Of a stretch of DNA of 64,000 bases, positions 51,822-60,652 are shown piece after piece. Position numbers and translations under genes: made by a program. The notes under the pieces were generated by a model. That model made no database searches, was not told the DNA's origin, and saw nothing but the letters and a program-made list of their open reading frames with translations. This DNA is from Rhizobium sp. 18055 (GTDB taxonomy: Bacteria; Pseudomonadota; Alphaproteobacteria; Rhizobiales; Rhizobiaceae): positions 1 to 64,000 of the forward strand of contig NZ_CACSKD010000010.1 in NCBI RefSeq assembly GCF_902706285.1, in the 5' to 3' direction. Every line of letters starts with the position of its first letter. Position 1 is the stretch's first letter.

Positions 51822-52709
51822 ATGAGCGAAACGATTCTCATCACCGGTGCAGCCGGCCAGCTCGGCCAGCGCGTCATCCACCACCTGCTCGAGACCTGCA
51901 AGGTTCCTGCGGCCAGCCTGATCGCCGCCAGCCGCGACACATCCAAGCTCGCCGACCTCGCCGCCAAGGGTGTCGCCACCCGCAAGGCCGATTTCGACGA
52001 TGCAGCCTCGCTGGAAGAAGCCTTTGAGGGCGTCGATCGCGTGCTCCTCATCAGCACAGACGCACTCGCCGTCCCCGGCCTGCGCCTGAAGCAGCACACA
52101 ACAGCCGTTGCCGCCGCCGTCAAGGCAGGTGTCAAGCACATCGCCTACACATCCATGCCGTCGCCGGACAAGTCGCTGGTTACCTTCGCGCCGGACCATC
52201 TCGGCACAGAGACTGCGATCAAGGCAAGCGGCCTGCCCTACACGATCATCCGCAATGCCTGGTATCTCGACAACTACATGCATTCCATGCCGCACAATCT
52301 GCAGGGTGGCAGCTGGTACACGGCATCGGGCGACGGCAAGGTGCCGAACATTTCGCGTGAGGATTGCGCCATGGGCGCTGCCGCCGCGCTCGCATCCGGC
52401 ACCACCGAAAGCGCCACCTACACCCTGACCGGCAGCCAATCGCTGAACGCTGATCAGATCGCGGCAATCATCTCCGACGTCGCGGGCAAGCCGTTGGCAG
52501 CCGTTCAGGTCAACGACGAACAGCTGAACCAGGGCATGCTCGGCGCCGGCCTGCCCGATTTCGTCGCCACCATGCTGGTATCGGCCGACGCCAACATCCG
52601 CGCCGGCAACTTCGACCACGTCACCACGGATTTCAACAGGCTGACCGGCAAGCAGCCGCAGACGCTGAAGGAATTCTTCGTGGCCCACAAGGCGGCACTC
52701 ACCGCCTGA
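51822..52709 (+). CDS. NmrA-type NAD(P)H-binding reductase (QorB-like)
   Basis: 295 aa. The Rossmann motif ILITGAAGQLGQRVIHHL is at the N-terminus, followed by DFDDAASLEEAFEGVDRVLLIST and HIAYTSMPSPDKS. The family includes quinone oxidoreductase 2 (QorB/YtfG), which reduces quinones with NADPH. The divergent HxlR regulator supports a role in electrophile defence. An AGAGGT site precedes the ATG. Confidence 0.9.
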   Translation: MSETILITGAAGQLGQRVIHHLLETCKVPAASLIAASRDTSKLADLAAKGVATRKADFDDAASLEEAFEGVDRVLLISTDALAVPGLRLKQHTTAVAAAVKAGVKHIAYTSMPSPDKSLVTFAPDHLGTETAIKASGLPYTIIRNAWYLDNYMHSMPHNLQGGSWYTASGDGKVPNISREDCAMGAAAALASGTTESATYTLTGSQSLNADQIAAIISDVAGKPLAAVQVNDEQLNQGMLGAGLPDFVATMLVSADANIRAGNFDHVTTDFNRLTGKQPQTLKEFFVAHKAALTA

Positions 52710-52720
52710 TAGAGCCAAAT

Positions 52721-52759
52721 AAAAAAGCCCGCCCTGCATCATGTCCAGGGCGGGCTTTT
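52721..52759. terminator. Bidirectional terminator between the reductase and pdxJ
   Basis: AAAAGCCCGCCCTG pairs with CAGGGCGGGCTTTT: a 14-bp perfect stem with a 9-base loop. An A-run on the left and a T-run on the right let it serve both convergent genes. Confidence 0.93.
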
Positions 52760-52773
52760 CGTTGATTGGATTT

Positions 52774-53526
52774 TTAGATTTTCTGGCCGCAGGCGCGGCA
52801 GAAGCGCCTGACCGTCTCGGCCATGCCGAACTCAAGCGCATCCGCCGTCAGCCCGTGCCCGATCGACACTTCGGCCAGCTTCGGAATGCGCTTCACCAAC
52901 AACGGCAGATTGGCCACCGTCAGATCGTGACCGGCATTGATGCCAAGTCCGATCGCCAGTGCCGCATCGGCCGTCTTGCCGAGCGCTTCGAGGATCGGGC
53001 CTACCCGCTCCGGCGCATCGTAACAGCCGCCATACGGGCCAGTGTAAAGCTCGATCCGGTCGGCACCCACAGCCCTCGCAATCGCCACGGCCTCCGCGTC
53101 CCCATCGCCATCGGCAAACAGCGACACGCGCGTCCCCATCCTCTTCAGGCGCCCGATCACATCGGCCAGCAATTCCTGATGCTTGCGGAAATCCCAACCG
53201 TGGTCGGACGTCGCCTGCGACGGATCGTCCGGCACCAGCGTCACCTGCTCCGGGGCAGTCCTGGCGCACAGTTCGAGGAACTCGTCGGTCGGATAGCCCT
53301 CGATGTTGAACTCGGCATCCGGAAACTCGTCGTCGATCAGATTGCGGATCACCGGCAGATCCGAGAAGCGAATATGCCGCTCGTCCGGCCGCGGATGCAC
53401 GGTCAATCCGCTCGCACCCGATTGAAGGGCGATGCGCCCCAGCGCCTCGACGCTGGGCCACGGCAGATCGCGACGATTGCGCAGCATGGCAACGGCATTG
53501 AGATTGACGGAAAGCGTGGTCGGCAT
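52774..53526 (-). CDS. pdxJ: Pyridoxine 5'-phosphate synthase PdxJ
   Basis: 250 aa from MPTTLSVNLNAVAMLRNRRDLPWPSV, the typical PdxJ start; longer starts do not match. It contains GASGLTVHPRPDERHI, FNIEGYPTDEFLELC, VTLVPD, RVSLFADGD, ELYTGPYGGCYD and a C-terminal LGINAGHDLTVANLP and SIGHGLTADAL. It condenses 1-deoxyxylulose 5-phosphate with 3-amino-2-oxopropyl phosphate in vitamin B6 synthesis, the source of PLP for the PLP enzymes in this window. Confidence 0.96.
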   Translation of the reverse strand: MPTTLSVNLNAVAMLRNRRDLPWPSVEALGRIALQSGASGLTVHPRPDERHIRFSDLPVIRNLIDDEFPDAEFNIEGYPTDEFLELCARTAPEQVTLVPDDPSQATSDHGWDFRKHQELLADVIGRLKRMGTRVSLFADGDGDAEAVAIARAVGADRIELYTGPYGGCYDAPERVGPILEALGKTADAALAIGLGINAGHDLTVANLPLLVKRIPKLAEVSIGHGLTADALEFGMAETVRRFCRACGQKI

Positions 53527-53957
53527 GGCAGGTTTCCATTCAGCGAAGAAAGCTGAACTGCTTTTAAGCCAATGACCCCGCCGGGGCCAACGAGATTCGT
53601 GCATGCATCCATGCGATTTTCTGATGGGAACCACAACCTGTGCACGCAGAAAAAGAGAAAGTAACGCCAGCATCGCCAAAGCAAGAAAAACGATTAATCA
53701 CCGACGTATAAGATCCTGCGAACAACATCTCGCAAAAGCAGCGGCATTGCGCTTCGTACATCCGACTATTATTTACAAGTGACTATTTTTAAGACTAACA
53801 AATCAGGCATTTGACGCATAGTCTGATCACAATGAATCGCCAAGGACAGCCGATCATTGCTTCGTAGACTGGAGAGTAACGCCTACCCGGAAACCACGCG
53901 ACCGCGCCCGTATCTCTGCCATGCGCAACCCGCATCACGCGTACATCAGGAGGGCTC
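53527..53957. other. AT-rich intergenic region before the MerR-LuxR gene
   Basis: About 430 bases, AT-rich in the middle (53760-53840). It holds the pdxJ promoter on the left and the promoter of the MerR-LuxR gene on the right. No gene, tRNA or strong hairpin was seen. Confidence 0.4.
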
Positions 53958-54647
53958 ATGTCCGACCGACACAAGCAAACCGCGCCGCCAAGCGCTTCCG
54001 CGCAGGCCCCGCCCGATTATCGGTTCTTGCCGTCTGCGGTGTGTCCACCCAATTTGCCGCACGGCCGGGTGGCGATTGCCGATATGGCCAATGCCTTCGG
54101 CGTCACCCACAGGACCCTGCATTTCTACGAGGAAAAATGTCTGATCGCCTCCAGCCGCATAGGGCTGATGCGCGTCTACAACCCGACAGACATCATGCGG
54201 ATGGCCGTGATCAACGTTTGCCGCGAAGCCGGCATGCCCGTGGCCGTCATTCAGGAACTGATGACCGATCTCTGTCGGTCGACATCACAGCAGGAGGCCG
54301 ACGCCGTGTTCAACGCCGCCTTGGCGTCGCGAAAGCGCGAACTCAGTGCGGAAATGTCGACGCTGCATCGCCAGTTGCAGCAGGTGACCGAGCTTCTCGA
54401 CCGAGGCAGCCCCAACACCGAACCGTCGCTCAACGACAACGAAAACGACCGGTGCCTGACCGATCAGGAGCGCCGCTGCCTGGCACTGATGGCCGAGGGC
54501 CTGTCGACGCAACGCCTCGCGCGCGCCCTCGACCTGAAGGAAGACGACGCGAAATCGATCGAAGCGGCCATCATCATCAAGCTCAGCTCCAACAACCGCT
54601 TCCAGGCGATCGCCAAGGCCGTGCTTCTGGGCATCGTGCACGTCTGA
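53958..54647 (+). CDS. MerR-type regulator with a C-terminal LuxR-like HTH
   Basis: 229 aa preceded by AGGAGGG. After a Pro/Ala-rich tail, residues about 38-105 form a MerR winged helix (VAIADMANAFGVTHRTLHFYEEKCLIASSR). A coiled coil (about 115-150) with STLHRQLQQVTELL is the usual MerR dimer helix. Unusually, residues about 165-225 read as a LuxR/GerE HTH: LTDQERRCLALMAEGLSTQRLARALDL and IIIKLSSNNRFQAIAKAVLLGIV. The two DNA-binding domains on one chain suggest a two-site regulator. Targets are unknown; the gene stands alone. Confidence 0.85.
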   Translation: MSDRHKQTAPPSASAQAPPDYRFLPSAVCPPNLPHGRVAIADMANAFGVTHRTLHFYEEKCLIASSRIGLMRVYNPTDIMRMAVINVCREAGMPVAVIQELMTDLCRSTSQQEADAVFNAALASRKRELSAEMSTLHRQLQQVTELLDRGSPNTEPSLNDNENDRCLTDQERRCLALMAEGLSTQRLARALDLKEDDAKSIEAAIIIKLSSNNRFQAIAKAVLLGIVHV

Positions 54648-54686
54648 ACGAGCAACCGATCGCTCCGCCCACAGCCTCCGGACAGT

Positions 54687-55814
54687 TCAGCGAACGATGG
54701 TGATCGTCTCCGCAGCACGCGTGATCGCCGTATAGAGCCAGCGTTCCCTCGTATCGCGAAACGCCCAGCTTTCATCGAACAGCACGACATTGTTCCATTG
54801 CGAACCCTGCGCCTTGTGAACGGTCAATGCATAGCCGAAGTCGAACTCGTCATAGCGCTTGCGGGTATTCCAGGGGATCTCTTCCTCGACATTCTCGAAC
54901 ACCTGCTTCAGCAGCTTGATCTTCGCCGCCCCGCGATCGATGTCGTCGTCCTCGGGCCGGATCAGCAGATTGATGCCGGGTTTCGTCGTTTCCTTCGACG
55001 ACGTCATCACCTGCCACAGCGAGCCGTTCAGCAACCCCTTGGCAGGATCGTTGCGCAGGCACACCAGCTTGTCGCCTGCCTGCGGATAATCGGTGGTGAA
55101 CCCCTTGAGCTCGCGCAGCCGCTGGTTATAGCGCCGGCGCGTACGGTTGGTTCCAACCAGCACCTGATCGGCATCCAGCACCAGCGCCTGGTTGACCTCG
55201 TTCTTCGAGATCACCTGCGCGGCGCCGTAATCGCCGTACATGATCTCCTTGCCCTCGCGCACCTGCATGGCGAGCCCGATGATCGGGTTGTCGCGCGCCT
55301 GCCGGTGAATGTCGGTCAGCAGGTAATCCGGCTCCTGGTTGGTGAAATAGCCCCCACCGGATACCGGCGGCAACTGCCCGGGATCGCCGAGCACCAGGAT
55401 CGGCGTGCCGAAGCTCATCAGATCCTTGCCCAGCGCCTCATCCACCATCGAGCACTCGTCGACGATGATCAGCGCGGCCTTCGCCACCGGGCTCTGCCGG
55501 TTGATGGTAAACATCGGCGCGATCGAGGTCTTGCCGGTCTCTTCGTCCTCGACGGCCTCTTCGCCGCGAGGCCGGTAGATCAGCGAATGCAGCGTGCGGG
55601 CATTGCTGGCACCCCGCGTACGCAACACCTGTGCCGCCTTGCCGGTGAACGCCGCAAACAGCACGTCGCCATCGACATGTTCGGCAAAATGCCGCGCAAG
55701 GGTGGTCTTGCCCGTACCGGCATAGCCGAACAGGCGGAAAATCGGTGTCTTTCCCTCTTTCAGCCATTTTGCAACGGCTTTCAGGGCTTCGTCTTGTTGC
55801 GGAGCAAATTGCAT
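54687..55814 (-). CDS. RecD-like ATP-dependent DNA helicase
   Basis: 375 aa. Walker A is RLFGYAGTGKTTLARHF, followed by FAAFTGKAAQVLRTRGASNARTLHSLIY, ALIIVDECSMVD (Walker B), GTPILVLGDPGQLPPV (motif III), DIHRQARDNPII and the C-terminal FGYALTVHKAQGSQWNNVVLFDE (motif V/VI). It is a superfamily 1B helicase like the short RecD2 group, lacking an N-terminal extension. It probably works in DNA repair or replication restart. It is divergent from the pentapeptide-repeat gene. Confidence 0.9.
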   Translation of the reverse strand: MQFAPQQDEALKAVAKWLKEGKTPIFRLFGYAGTGKTTLARHFAEHVDGDVLFAAFTGKAAQVLRTRGASNARTLHSLIYRPRGEEAVEDEETGKTSIAPMFTINRQSPVAKAALIIVDECSMVDEALGKDLMSFGTPILVLGDPGQLPPVSGGGYFTNQEPDYLLTDIHRQARDNPIIGLAMQVREGKEIMYGDYGAAQVISKNEVNQALVLDADQVLVGTNRTRRRYNQRLRELKGFTTDYPQAGDKLVCLRNDPAKGLLNGSLWQVMTSSKETTKPGINLLIRPEDDDIDRGAAKIKLLKQVFENVEEEIPWNTRKRYDEFDFGYALTVHKAQGSQWNNVVLFDESWAFRDTRERWLYTAITRAAETITIVR

Positions 55815-55978
55815 GATCAATCGACTTGGCAGGATTCGCGCGGGATAGGCAACCGCAAAAATCCGGGGTTTGCGGGAGAAAGCCATCCAAACAGGCATGA
55901 CAGCCGAGATCGGCACGCCTACAAACGGACGAACGCCGCCTCGCCTCACACGGCAGCAACAATTGGATCTCGTCCGAC

Positions 55979-56677
55979 ATGACCGACGTGCAAAATGCCA
56001 ACCCGATCGTCGTCGAAGACCAGCGCCTGGAGCGGCCCGACATCGAGGCGCTATCGGCTAAGAACACCGCGGTCAAACTGTTGCGCTGCGATCTGGAGGA
56101 ATGCGACCTGTCGCGGCTATCGATGCTCGGCTGGCTGTTCGACGGCTGCATCCTCAAGCGAACGAACCTGATCGGTGCCAAACTCGAGGGCTCACGCTGG
56201 GAGGGCTGCCGCGGCGGTTTTGCCGATTTCACCGGCGCCGATCTGTCGGAGACCAGAATAACCGGATGCGACTTCAACAACGCCAACTTCCGCGGCGCCA
56301 CGATGACCTCTTCGATCATCAAGCGCAGCAAGATGACCGGCGCCAACCTTTCGGAAACCAAGTCGCTGAACGCCAGCTTCGAGGAAGTCCTGTTCGCCGA
56401 CGCCCGACTGCCGAACTTTTCCTTCCGCAAGATGCGGCTGATCAAGCTCGAGTTCCAGAACGCCGACCTGCGCAAATCCGATTTTCGCCTGGCAGTCTTC
56501 GACGGCTGCAGCTTGCGCGATGCCAATCTGGTGGATTGCCGCTTCGAAGGCGCAGACCTGCGCGGCGCCGATCTCGGCGGCATCAGGCTCTTCAACGCCA
56601 AGCAGTTCAAGGGCGCAACCATTTCGCGGAGCCAGGCCGGCCAACTGCTGGCCGAGCTTGGCCTGAACGTTCAATAG
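55979..56677 (+). CDS. Pentapeptide-repeat protein
   Basis: 232 aa. From residue about 30 it has pentapeptide repeats of the A(D/N)LXX type: LRCDLEECDLSRLSMLGWLF, FADFTGADLSETRI, CDFNNANFRGATMT, MTGANLSETKSLNASFEE, LEFQNADLRKSDFRL, CSLRDANLVDCRFEGADLRGADLGG. Such right-handed beta-helices mimic DNA and can bind gyrase (Qnr, MfpA), but most are of unknown role. It lies about 165 bases from and divergent to the RecD-like gene, so a DNA-linked role is possible. Confidence 0.88.
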   Translation: MTDVQNANPIVVEDQRLERPDIEALSAKNTAVKLLRCDLEECDLSRLSMLGWLFDGCILKRTNLIGAKLEGSRWEGCRGGFADFTGADLSETRITGCDFNNANFRGATMTSSIIKRSKMTGANLSETKSLNASFEEVLFADARLPNFSFRKMRLIKLEFQNADLRKSDFRLAVFDGCSLRDANLVDCRFEGADLRGADLGGIRLFNAKQFKGATISRSQAGQLLAELGLNVQ

Positions 56678-56693
56678 CTGCGCTCTTTGGTTG

Positions 56694-58241
56694 CTACTGA
56701 AATAAGGTAACCCGGATACCGACTTGCTCAAAGGAATGCTGCAATTTGCGGGAACCGGCTATCTGCTTGGCAACGATACCCTCAGGATCGAAGAGATCAG
56801 ATCTGAGTTCGACCAGCCAGACGCGCGAATGAACTGCCAAGGCGCGCTGCACGGCCGGTCTATCCTCGCTGCTCACGACCGGAGTAGCGGTAAATCGTCG
56901 ATGCGTCGGATCGATAACCGGAAACGGCCCCGGCACGACAAGCAGATCAGGCAAGTTGGGCACACCCGGACCATAATAGGCGAATGGAAGATAAACTTCG
57001 CTTGAATTGCCGATAATGAGATCACCGGGTTCACTCTGTTCCGCGATCTGCCTGATGATGCCTCGCCAGTCCTCAGTTGACCACGTGTAGTAGGCCCCGG
57101 TCGAAAATGCACAAAGAGAGCCAACCAAGACAATCGCCGCCAATCGAAGCAATGGCTGCGTCAGTCCTGCCACAATGCCGAAGGCCACCAGTGCAAGCAC
57201 CGAAGGCGCCATCCATGCGAATAGCCGGTCAATGAAAATCGGCTTGGCAAGGTAGCTCACCAGCAGCACAGAAGCCCAGGGAAGCAGGAGAACGGTGACA
57301 AGCAGCACGGCCAGGGGTGGCGCCAGGCGCCACAAAAGCACCACCCCCGCGACTCCAAAGAATGCGATCAGGATCAGCGATGGAATGGTGCCTGCAATCA
57401 GATACCACGCGCTGAGAAGATCATGCGCAGTGAAGACGATCCAGAACGGCGTGCCTGAGAAGCCGGTTACCTGGCGGACATAAGTCGGAATGTAGGGCGA
57501 CCATATGAGCAGCGCACCAAGACCAGGGAGGATGACGGCAAGCAGTTTATGCCAGCGATTTCCCCCCGGCAGCAAAAGCAGCGACAGACCAAGGCCCACC
57601 CATATTCCGAACGCGATGAACAATGCGGTGTTGTGTAGCCAGAGGGTCGCGCCTGTGCCGACCGAAAGCATAACGATGCCGGGCAAAAGCGCGCGAAAAT
57701 CGGAACGCTGACGGTCACTTTGAAAAAGCAAGAGCCGGACAACCAGAAGCGCGCCCAGCACAGCAAATGACGCCGTCAACGTCTCCAGCGCGTAAGGCCG
57801 GGCCTGCTGGGCATATCTGATATTGCCGAAATTGAGCGCAAGAAAAAATGCAGCGAGAAGCGCAACTTTATCGCCGGTCGGCCCTGCCTTCAGAACCCTG
57901 CCTGACACCGCGACCAGCACGATGGTCAGTAGGCTGGCCAGCACGGTGGGGCCGCGCAGTGCCACTTCCGATGTTCCAAAGAGCGCCGTCCAGCCTTTCA
58001 ACAGCGTATAGTAGAGCGGCGGATGCCCCTCATAGGTGGGCACGACCGTCCACAGATCATGTAGCGATCTGGATGCGAACCAGGCGCTGTAGGCCTCATC
58101 CAACCACACCGACCGCGTCAGTGACGGTATGCGCAGCGCCAATCCCAATAAGGCGACCAGAGCAACGGCAAGCCAAAATCGGTGCGAGCCGCGTGGGGAA
58201 CGCATATCAGTGCCACTATCCGTCTGCAGCGCGCTGCTCAT
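56694..58241 (-). CDS. GT39-type glycosyltransferase, membrane (ArnT-like)
   Basis: 515 aa starting MSSALQTDSGTDMRSPRGSH, with about twelve TM helices. The first periplasmic loop has the catalytic-type SVWLDEAYSAWFASRS and TYEGHPPLYYTLLKGWTALFG. A C-terminal soluble domain follows (about 400-515). This is the GT-C fold of dolichyl/undecaprenyl-phosphate sugar transferases; ArnT moves aminoarabinose to lipid A. The donor and acceptor here are not known. It is not adjacent to lipid A genes, and about 310 bases separate it from the COG4315 gene. Confidence 0.87.
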   Translation of the reverse strand: MSSALQTDSGTDMRSPRGSHRFWLAVALVALLGLALRIPSLTRSVWLDEAYSAWFASRSLHDLWTVVPTYEGHPPLYYTLLKGWTALFGTSEVALRGPTVLASLLTIVLVAVSGRVLKAGPTGDKVALLAAFFLALNFGNIRYAQQARPYALETLTASFAVLGALLVVRLLLFQSDRQRSDFRALLPGIVMLSVGTGATLWLHNTALFIAFGIWVGLGLSLLLLPGGNRWHKLLAVILPGLGALLIWSPYIPTYVRQVTGFSGTPFWIVFTAHDLLSAWYLIAGTIPSLILIAFFGVAGVVLLWRLAPPLAVLLVTVLLLPWASVLLVSYLAKPIFIDRLFAWMAPSVLALVAFGIVAGLTQPLLRLAAIVLVGSLCAFSTGAYYTWSTEDWRGIIRQIAEQSEPGDLIIGNSSEVYLPFAYYGPGVPNLPDLLVVPGPFPVIDPTHRRFTATPVVSSEDRPAVQRALAVHSRVWLVELRSDLFDPEGIVAKQIAGSRKLQHSFEQVGIRVTLFQ

Positions 58242-58551
58242 AGTGCAATGGCGCGCTTGGTGAGGTGGAGATGCAGCTTGGGGAAATACGCGCATTCACG
58301 CTCGACGGGCAGATACAATTCGCAACCTGTTTCCTGCATGCATGCCCCCCTACTTTCCTATGTATGAAAGCTACTCAAGCACGGTAAAATTTGTCCTAAG
58401 CGTCAATCGGACAACAGCGCCGAACGACCCGCAATGGATGGACGAAGCTCCGATCCAGAAAATCCTCACGCCCCCGGGAATAAAACCGTCCCCTCTCGTG
58501 TCTCATGTCAGGCAACGCAAAAAGTGTCTGCCCAACCCGAGGAGAGAGCCG
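58242..58551. other. Divergent promoter region of the GT39 gene and the ECF operon
   Basis: 310 bases with no gene of its own. An open frame entering the COG4315 gene from 58342 has no ribosome site or signal peptide at its N-terminus and was rejected. It contains the candidate ECF promoter at 58476-58504. Confidence 0.45.
58476..58504 (+). promoter_or_regulatory. Candidate ECF-sigma promoter
   Basis: GGAAT(AAAA) at 58477 and GTCTC at 58499 are separated by 17 bases. The -35 GGAAT pattern with an A-run and a -10 CGTGTCTC fit the GGAAT-N16/17-GTC type used by several alphaproteobacterial ECF sigma factors. It lies about 50 bases before the COG4315 start, the first gene of the operon containing the sigma gene. 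Confidence 0.45.
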
Positions 58552-58932
58552 ATGAAATCCGCAAAATTCCTGATCGTCATGGCCGTCGCATCCGCAGCCG
58601 CCACCGCAGCCTTCGCAGCCCCGCCGTTGAAGACCGTCGATTCCGCCAAGGGCAAGGTACTGGCCGGCGAGAATGGCATGTCGCTCTACACCTTCAAGAA
58701 GGACACCATGGGCGTGTCCAATTGCGATGGCGATTGCGCCAAGGCCTGGCCGCCACTGATGGCCGATGGCAATGCCAAGGCAGAAGGGGCATACTCGATC
58801 GTCGACCGCAAGGACGGCAGTAAGCAGTGGGCCAAGGACGGCATGCCCCTCTACTTCTGGATGAAGGACGCCAAGATGGGCGATGTCACCGGCGACGGTT
58901 TCAAGGATGTCTGGAATGTCGCAAAGCCATAA
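58552..58932 (+). CDS. COG4315-type secreted repeat protein
   Basis: 126 aa with a signal peptide (FLIVMAVASAAATAAFAAP, cleavage after AFA). Two copies of the short lipoprotein-repeat motif follow: LAGENGMSLYTFKKDT---SNCDGDCAKAWPPL and a second around WAKDGMPLYFWMKDAKMGDVTGDG. These proteins are exported and often co-occur with ECF sigma/anti-sigma pairs; the function is unclear. A GAGGAGAG ribosome site precedes the ATG. It is the first gene of the operon. Confidence 0.92.
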   Translation: MKSAKFLIVMAVASAAATAAFAAPPLKTVDSAKGKVLAGENGMSLYTFKKDTMGVSNCDGDCAKAWPPLMADGNAKAEGAYSIVDRKDGSKQWAKDGMPLYFWMKDAKMGDVTGDGFKDVWNVAKP

Positions 58933-58953
58933 GCGGCATACGGGATATCGGGC

Positions 58954-59469
58954 ATGAAGCCACCCGCACACGAAAGCTTCGAGGGCCAGATCCTGGCCCT
59001 CCTCCCGGCGCTTAGGCGCTATTCCCGCAGCCTGACCCGCTCCGATACCGACGGCGAGGACCTGCTGCAGGACTGCGTCGAGAAGGTGCTTGCCCGCCGC
59101 ACTCAATGGCGCGGGCTGAACCTGCGCGGCTGGATCCTGACGATCATGACCAATCTCTACCGCAACCAACGCCGCAGCACCATCCACAGCAATCTCGTCG
59201 ATCTCGAAGGCGCCGGCGAACTCGCCGCCCCCGAGGTGCCGAACGACCCGCTCGAGCGCGCACGGCTCGAAGCTGCTTTGAATAGCCTGTCGGAAGATCA
59301 TCGCGCCGTGCTGATGCTCATCGTCATCGAAGGCTACACCTACCAGCAGGTCGCATCGGTGCTCGATATCCCGATCGGCACGGTCATGTCGCGCCTGTCG
59401 CGCGCCCGCCAGCAGATCGCCGATCGCCTGAAGGCAGACAACATCATTACGCTTCGGAGACCGAAATGA
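58954..59469 (+). CDS. ECF RNA polymerase sigma factor
   Basis: 171 aa. Region 2 is ALLPALRRYSRSLTRSDTDGEDLLQDCVEKVLARRTQWRGLNLRGWILTIMTNLYRNQRR; region 4 is LNSLSEDHRAVLMLIVIEGYTYQQVASVLDIPIGTVMSRLSRARQQI. Only these two domains are present, as expected. The stop overlaps the start of the anti-sigma gene by four bases (ATGA), so they are coupled. It probably drives its own operon from the promoter near 58477. Confidence 0.94.
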   Translation: MKPPAHESFEGQILALLPALRRYSRSLTRSDTDGEDLLQDCVEKVLARRTQWRGLNLRGWILTIMTNLYRNQRRSTIHSNLVDLEGAGELAAPEVPNDPLERARLEAALNSLSEDHRAVLMLIVIEGYTYQQVASVLDIPIGTVMSRLSRARQQIADRLKADNIITLRRPK

Positions 59470-60248
59470 CCGAGATCAACCCCACCGTCACCGAAGCGGA
59501 CCTGCACGCCTATGCCGACGGCCAGTTGCCGGATGCAGACCACGCCCGCATCGAAGCCTGGCTGCACGACAATGCCGAGGATGTCGCCAAGGTCGAGGCA
59601 TGGCAGGCACAGAATGCCGGGATCAGGTCGATGTTCGCGGGCTACGAGAAAACCAAGCCTGCAGATGCCGATCTGGTGGGTCAGTCACCCCGCCTCTCCT
59701 CGTCGTCGAAGCGCCTCGCCGCTGTCGCGGCAACCATCGCCGTCTTTGCCGCCGGCACCCTCGCCGGCCACTACGGCCCGATCCTGTTCGAACAGCCGGC
59801 GCTACAACTGACGGCGTCGGAAACCTTCCCGAAGCAGGCACAGAACGCCTTCCTGGTTTACGCTGGCGAAGTCCGCCATCCCGTCGAGGTATTCGCCAAC
59901 GAGGAAGCGCATTTGGCCACATGGCTCGGCAAGCGGCTGGCCATCTCGAACCTCAAGGTTCCAGACCTGCAGAGCCTGAATTACCACCTAGTCGGCGGCC
60001 GTCTGCTGCCTGTCGATGGCAAGCCGGGGGCGATGTTCATGTACGAGAACCAGACAGGCGAACGCCTGACCGTTCTGGTCGGCCGCAACGCCAGCAACAG
60101 GACGACCAGCTTCCGCTTTGCCTCGTCTGATAATGTCGAGACCTTCTACTGGATCGACGGCGAACTCGGCTATGCCGTCACCGGCGAGATCTCGCGGGAC
60201 GCATTGCAGAAAGTCGCGGAGGAATGCTACCGCCAGTTCCCGTCATGA
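59466..60248 (+). CDS. Anti-sigma factor, membrane-anchored
   Basis: 260 aa. The N-terminal cytoplasmic part contains the anti-sigma zinc-like helical region (VTEADLHAYADGQLPDADHARIEAWL, with a His near 14), a single TM (about residues 83-99, AVAATIAVFAAGTLAGHYG) and a periplasmic sensor domain of about 150 residues. It should hold the upstream sigma factor inactive until an envelope signal, probably redox or metal related, releases it. The periplasmic domain has no recognised family to me. Confidence 0.9.
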   Translation: MTEINPTVTEADLHAYADGQLPDADHARIEAWLHDNAEDVAKVEAWQAQNAGIRSMFAGYEKTKPADADLVGQSPRLSSSSKRLAAVAATIAVFAAGTLAGHYGPILFEQPALQLTASETFPKQAQNAFLVYAGEVRHPVEVFANEEAHLATWLGKRLAISNLKVPDLQSLNYHLVGGRLLPVDGKPGAMFMYENQTGERLTVLVGRNASNRTTSFRFASSDNVETFYWIDGELGYAVTGEISRDALQKVAEECYRQFPS

Positions 60249-60280
60249 CGTCACCTGGCAGTGACACGCCCTATTGACCG

Positions 60281-60652
60281 CTAACGCAGCGGATCATTCT
60301 CCCGCACGATCGGCTTGCCATGCGGCGTGGCTTCGGCCGCCCGCTGCCAACTTTGCTGCAAGGCGAGGATCGTATCGGCATCGGCCACGCCGCGGCTGAC
60401 AAGGATCGCCGAAAGTGCTGCCACCCAGCAGTCGAAATAATCGCCGCCGTCTTCAGCCCGGCCGGGCTTGTGCAACTCGGCGGACAGGCTCTCCGCCCAC
60501 TCGCTCCACGAAAACAATCCGCGCTCGTGCAGATGCACGGTCATCGCAAAGGCTTCCGCCGCCCAGGGCTGCGGAAACACCGGCTCGCCATCTGCAGCGC
60601 GCGGCAGCTGCGGCGATTGCGCCAGCGGCGACCGGGTTTCACACGCGCTCAA
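60281..60652 (-). CDS. Nitrile hydratase accessory protein (cobalt chaperone)
   Basis: 123 aa from a TTG with GGGAGAG upstream; the TTG overlaps the end of the beta-subunit gene by 14 bases. The family signature FPQPWAAEAFAMTVHLHERGLFSWSEWAESLSAEL and GDYFDCWVAALSAIL is clear. It belongs to the P14K/NhlE-type activators that exchange a subunit carrying cobalt into the apo-enzyme. An earlier start at 60775 would give 41 extra Arg/Pro-rich residues and was rejected. Confidence 0.88.
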   Translation of the reverse strand: MSACETRSPLAQSPQLPRAADGEPVFPQPWAAEAFAMTVHLHERGLFSWSEWAESLSAELHKPGRAEDGGDYFDCWVAALSAILVSRGVADADTILALQQSWQRAAEATPHGKPIVRENDPLR

